9,480 bases of DNA, taken from JAYVIQ01 sp043770215 (GTDB taxonomy: Bacteria; Bacteroidota; Bacteroidia; Cytophagales; JAAEPT01). A program made the translations under genes and the position numbers. The notes under the pieces were generated by a model, which had not been told where the DNA came from, made no database searches, and saw only the letters and a program-made list of their open reading frames with translations. The stretch covers positions 1 through 9,480 of the forward strand of contig JAYVIQ010000199.1 in assembly GCA_043770215.1 (NCBI GenBank). The letters run 5' to 3'. This document shows, piece after piece, positions 7,234 through 9,480 of the stretch. Within the stretch, counting starts at the first letter, position 1. Each line of letters starts with the position of its first letter.

Positions 7234-7833
7234 ATGAAAATCGATACAATCTTATTCGAAACAAGCAGTCAAAGCATAAGCCAATGTCCTGAACCTAATA
7301 AACCTGAGTTTGCATTTATAGGTAGAAGTAACGTAGGAAAATCTTCTTTGATAAATATGCTTGCCAATAAAAAAGGATTAGCCAAGGTAAGTTCTGTCCC
7401 AGGAAAAACGCAATTAATAAATCATTTTATAGTAAATAAATCTTGGTATTTGGTAGATTTACCTGGCTACGGTTGGGCCAGAGTAAGTGTTAAGATAAAA
7501 CTAAAATGGGAAAAAGACATCAATAACTACCTTATCCACAGAGAGAATTTGCATTGTGTATTTATTTTGGTAGATTCCAGACATGAACCACAAACCAATG
7601 ATTTAGAGTTTATGAAATGGTTGGCTAGCAATGATATCCCTTTTGTAGTTGTTTTTACAAAAGCTGATAAACTTTCTTATAACCAGTTGCTTTCTTCTTT
7701 AGCTAGTTATAGAAAAGTAATGAAACGCATCTGGGAAGTACTCCCAAGATTTATATGCACTAGTTCTGATACAGGTATGGGAAAAGAAGATATCTTTGAT
7801 TGTATAGAGGGTATTTTACAAGATGCAAAATAA
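7234..7833 (+). CDS. engB: Ribosome biogenesis GTPase EngB (YsxC/YihA)
   Basis: Essential-type GTPase of the TrmE-Era-EngA-EngB class that assists assembly of the large ribosomal subunit. The G motifs are complete in the 199-residue protein: G1 GRSNVGKSS (30-38), G2 Thr59 in PGKTQ, G3 DLPGYG (75-80) followed by the EngB hallmark WA (81-82), G4 TKAD (142-145) and G5 TSS near 176-178. The frame can be extended upstream to a TTG at 7189, but the ATG at 7234 is preferred: it gives the family's normal length, its N-terminal strand leads directly into the G domain, and the extra 15 residues would be read from the repeat-containing spacer. It is divergent from the PorE-like gene. No good promoter was found upstream. 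The DUF5606 gene follows after 55 bp under its own promoter. Confidence 0.96.
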   Translation: MKIDTILFETSSQSISQCPEPNKPEFAFIGRSNVGKSSLINMLANKKGLAKVSSVPGKTQLINHFIVNKSWYLVDLPGYGWARVSVKIKLKWEKDINNYLIHRENLHCVFILVDSRHEPQTNDLEFMKWLASNDIPFVVVFTKADKLSYNQLLSSLASYRKVMKRIWEVLPRFICTSSDTGMGKEDIFDCIEGILQDAK

Positions 7834-7834
7834 G

Positions 7835-7865
7835 TTTGCAGATTAGGTCTATTTTCTTATTTTTG
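7835..7865 (+). promoter_or_regulatory. Consensus Bacteroidota promoter for DUF5606 gene
   Basis: TTTG at 7835-7838, a spacer of exactly 19 bases and TATTTTTG at 7858-7865 match the Bacteroidota primary sigma consensus TTTG-N19-TAnnTTTG in every fixed base. Transcription would begin near 7870, leaving a leader of roughly 20 bases before the ATG at 7889. The -33 box begins two bases after the engB stop codon, so the promoter lies wholly in the intergenic gap. Confidence 0.7.
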
Positions 7866-7888
7866 TAATTGAAAAAGCTAAAAAACTT

Positions 7889-8446
7889 ATGACATTAAAT
7901 GAAATTGCATCTGTAAGCGGAAAACCTGGCCTATACAAAGTGCTCAAACCTACTAGAACAGGGATTATTCTTGAAACAATAGACGCAGAAAAAAAGAAAA
8001 CTATTGCAAATGCAAATAGTAGAGTTTCTTTGCTTAAAGAAATTTCTGTTTACACTACCTCAGAAAAAGGTTCTGTATTATTAGAAGAAGTTTTTGCTTT
8101 GATTCATAAGAAAAAAGGAACAATTATAGAGGGTGTTTCTACTGATGCTGAGCTTTTTTCTTTTTTAGAAGAAATTATTCCAGAATTTGATACTGAAAAA
8201 GTATACCCAAGTGATATTAAAAAAATTGTAATTTGGTATAACACATTAGTTACTTTCTTACCAGAAATTTTAGTAGAAAAAGCCGAAGATACCGCTGAAG
8301 AAATAGAAACTAAAGTAGAGAAAGTAGCTAAAACTACAAAAGATGCTACAGCCCAAAAAACTGCTAAATCATCTACTCCCAAAATAGCTAGTTCTAAAAA
8401 AGGTGGTGGTGCGGCTACTGTAAAAACAGCTAAAAGAGGTGCTTAA
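7889..8446 (+). CDS. DUF5606 protein with basic C-terminal tail
   Basis: A conserved cytoplasmic protein of unknown function that is widespread in Bacteroidota. No signal peptide or membrane segment is visible in its 185 residues. The N-terminal part (about 1-55) has the family opening LNEIASVSGKPGLYKVL, a small beta-rich domain. A helical second part (about 60-127) contains YPSDIKKIVIWYNTLV (106-121), also typical. Residues 128-150 form an acidic then basic helical linker. The tail (about 146-185) is nearly all Lys, Ala, Thr, Ser and Gly, with KTAK and VKTAKRGA motifs, and resembles histone H1-like basic tails, which suggests nucleic-acid contact without proving it. The gene has its own consensus promoter and a strong terminator 20 bp after the stop, so it is probably transcribed alone. 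Confidence 0.88.
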   Translation: MTLNEIASVSGKPGLYKVLKPTRTGIILETIDAEKKKTIANANSRVSLLKEISVYTTSEKGSVLLEEVFALIHKKKGTIIEGVSTDAELFSFLEEIIPEFDTEKVYPSDIKKIVIWYNTLVTFLPEILVEKAEDTAEEIETKVEKVAKTTKDATAQKTAKSSTPKIASSKKGGGAATVKTAKRGA

Positions 8447-8465
8447 ATCTTTTTTATTTCTAATA

Positions 8466-8506
8466 AATCAAAAAAAGCAGATACGTAATTTCTGCTTTTT
8501 TTGATT
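8466..8506. terminator. Bidirectional intrinsic terminator
   Basis: A perfect 16-bp inverted repeat (8466-8481 with 8491-8506) encloses a 9-base loop. The stem has a GCAGA/TCTGC core next to an A7/T7 run, so each strand reads a GC-containing hairpin ending in a T-run. It lies 20 bp after the DUF5606 stop on the plus strand and about 115 bp after the M16 peptidase stop on the minus strand. It therefore probably ends both converging transcripts. The remaining gap, 8507-8621, shows nothing else. Confidence 0.85.
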
Positions 8507-8621
8507 ATAGCTAAAAACTAACCTAAGAAATTGAAAATAAAAACCCTCAACCTCACCCACATTTATTTTCCTAAATAAAGTAAATAAAAGTTGGTTTTAT
8601 TTTTTAGTTACTATTCGTTTA

Positions 8622-9480
8622 TTAGTCGGGCAGATACGTTAGAGTACAGAAATCTTCTTCATTAAAATATTTATTTGCCAAGTCTCGCATTTGTATGGCA
8701 TTTACAGAATTTATTTGTGCAAAAACATCTGTTAATGATTCTATTTTACCAATATCCAAAATACTTTTGCCCATCATTTGCATAAAACTAGCATTACTTT
8801 CCTCTGCCATGGCCAAGCTACCACAAATTTGGTCTTTGAGCTTACTTAGTTGCATAACGCCTAGCGTTTCGGTTTTCATTTTCTTAAGCTCTTTATAAAT
8901 AAGCACTTGCGCTTTTTTTACATTTTTTTTGTCAGTGCCAAAGTAAACAGAAAAATTTCCTGTATCTGTATATGAGTTAAAGTTGCTCTCTACAGAATAT
9001 ACCAAACCATGTTTTTCTCTCAAATTTAAATTTAATCTAGACCCCATCTGAGGACCACCAAGCAAATAAGAAAGCATAAAAAACGGAATTCTATCTGGAC
9101 TAAGAATCTCTGGAGCATATCCACCCATAACAACATGTGCCTGTTGGATTGTTTTTTTACGTAAAACATCTGATTTTGGCACTATCAATGGAGCATTTCT
9201 GGTGCGTGCAATACTACATCTACTTACAGGCTCTAAAAACTTTTCTGCAGATTTTAGTACTTTAGAAAAAGGGAAACTAGAAACAGAACAAAATACTATT
9301 TGCTCTTGTCCCATATTGGCACTTAAGAACTGCTCAAAATCTGTTTTAGAAAAGCTTTTTACAGATTCTCTTGTCCCCAAGATATTCATACCCAATGCAT
9401 GGTTAGGATAAAGCAAAGCGTCAAATTCATCAAAAATAGCATCTTCTGGACTATCTTCATACATAGACATCTCTTCTAAA
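8622..9480 (-). CDS. M16 family peptidase, C-terminal part
   Basis: The downstream two-thirds of an insulinase-like (M16) zinc peptidase or its inactive partner. The frame stays open to the right edge, so the gene begins outside the window; the Met at 9468-9470 is internal. Counting from that Met, MYEDSPEDAIFDEF and YPNHALG (3-27) match the end of the first M16 domain. The second domain begins near residue 110 and contains LGGPQMGSRLN (137-147) and REKHGLVYSV (151-160), whose Arg145 and Tyr158 are the conserved R/Y pair that contacts substrate. The zinc-binding HxxEH motif would lie upstream and is not visible, so activity cannot be judged. No signal peptide can be assessed. It converges on the DUF5606 gene and shares its terminator. 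Confidence 0.92.
   Translation of the reverse strand, partial: LEEMSMYEDSPEDAIFDEFDALLYPNHALGMNILGTRESVKSFSKTDFEQFLSANMGQEQIVFCSVSSFPFSKVLKSAEKFLEPVSRCSIARTRNAPLIVPKSDVLRKKTIQQAHVVMGGYAPEILSPDRIPFFMLSYLLGGPQMGSRLNLNLREKHGLVYSVESNFNSYTDTGNFSVYFGTDKKNVKKAQVLIYKELKKMKTETLGVMQLSKLKDQICGSLAMAEESNASFMQMMGKSILDIGKIESLTDVFAQINSVNAIQMRDLANKYFNEEDFCTLTYLPD

Noticed and set aside
8104..8382. Minus-strand 92-codon open frame
   Set aside because: It lies wholly inside the clearly recognised DUF5606 gene on the other strand and has no family features of its own.
8695..9411. Two plus-strand open frames of 67 and 69 codons
   Set aside because: Both are antisense to the M16 peptidase and look like shadows of its codons.

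Overview
The window looks like an AT-rich chromosomal segment from a member of the Bacteroidota, most likely the Flavobacteriia or a close relative. The gene set supports this: PorT, GldA and GldF of the type IX secretion (T9SS) and gliding machinery, an OmpA/TPR/beta-propeller protein, a DUF5606 protein and menaquinone-type UbiE. One promoter also matches the Bacteroidota consensus TTTG-N19-TAnnTTTG. No rRNA, tRNA, CRISPR array, insertion sequence or prophage gene was seen.

Layout. Positions 1-253 have no convincing gene and begin with a GC-enriched, hairpin-forming block. From 254 to 7134 six genes lie head to tail on the minus strand. In transcription order they are a PorE-like OmpA protein (7134-5038), ubiE/menG (4980-4255), porT (4306-3584, overlapping ubiE by 52 bp), gldA (3554-2643), gldF (2640-1915) and an S41 C-terminal processing protease (1867-254). 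A perfect -7 box at 5014-5007 suggests that ubiE can start its own transcript, so the block may be one transcript with an internal promoter or two transcripts. A 99-bp divergent spacer (7135-7233) separates this block from engB (7234-7833) on the plus strand. engB is followed by a DUF5606 gene (7889-8446) with its own consensus promoter. A strong bidirectional hairpin terminator (8466-8506) ends it and also faces the converging M16 peptidase gene, which enters from the right edge (9480-8622) without its N-terminal part.

Function. Four of the six minus-strand genes relate to T9SS or gliding: a periplasmic protein with a peptidoglycan-binding OmpA domain and the domain order of PorE, the outer-membrane protein PorT, and the ATPase and permease GldA and GldF. 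ubiE is a housekeeping menaquinone gene embedded among them. The usual third gliding ABC component, gldG, is not next to gldF; an S41 protease occupies that place. The right part of the window is housekeeping (EngB ribosome assembly GTPase, DUF5606, M16 peptidase).

No wholly new system is evident. The points most worth a second look are the compact PorE-like/PorT/GldA/GldF cluster, the missing gldG, the ubiE-porT overlap, the basic tail of the DUF5606 protein, and the GC-rich palindromic block at the left edge.
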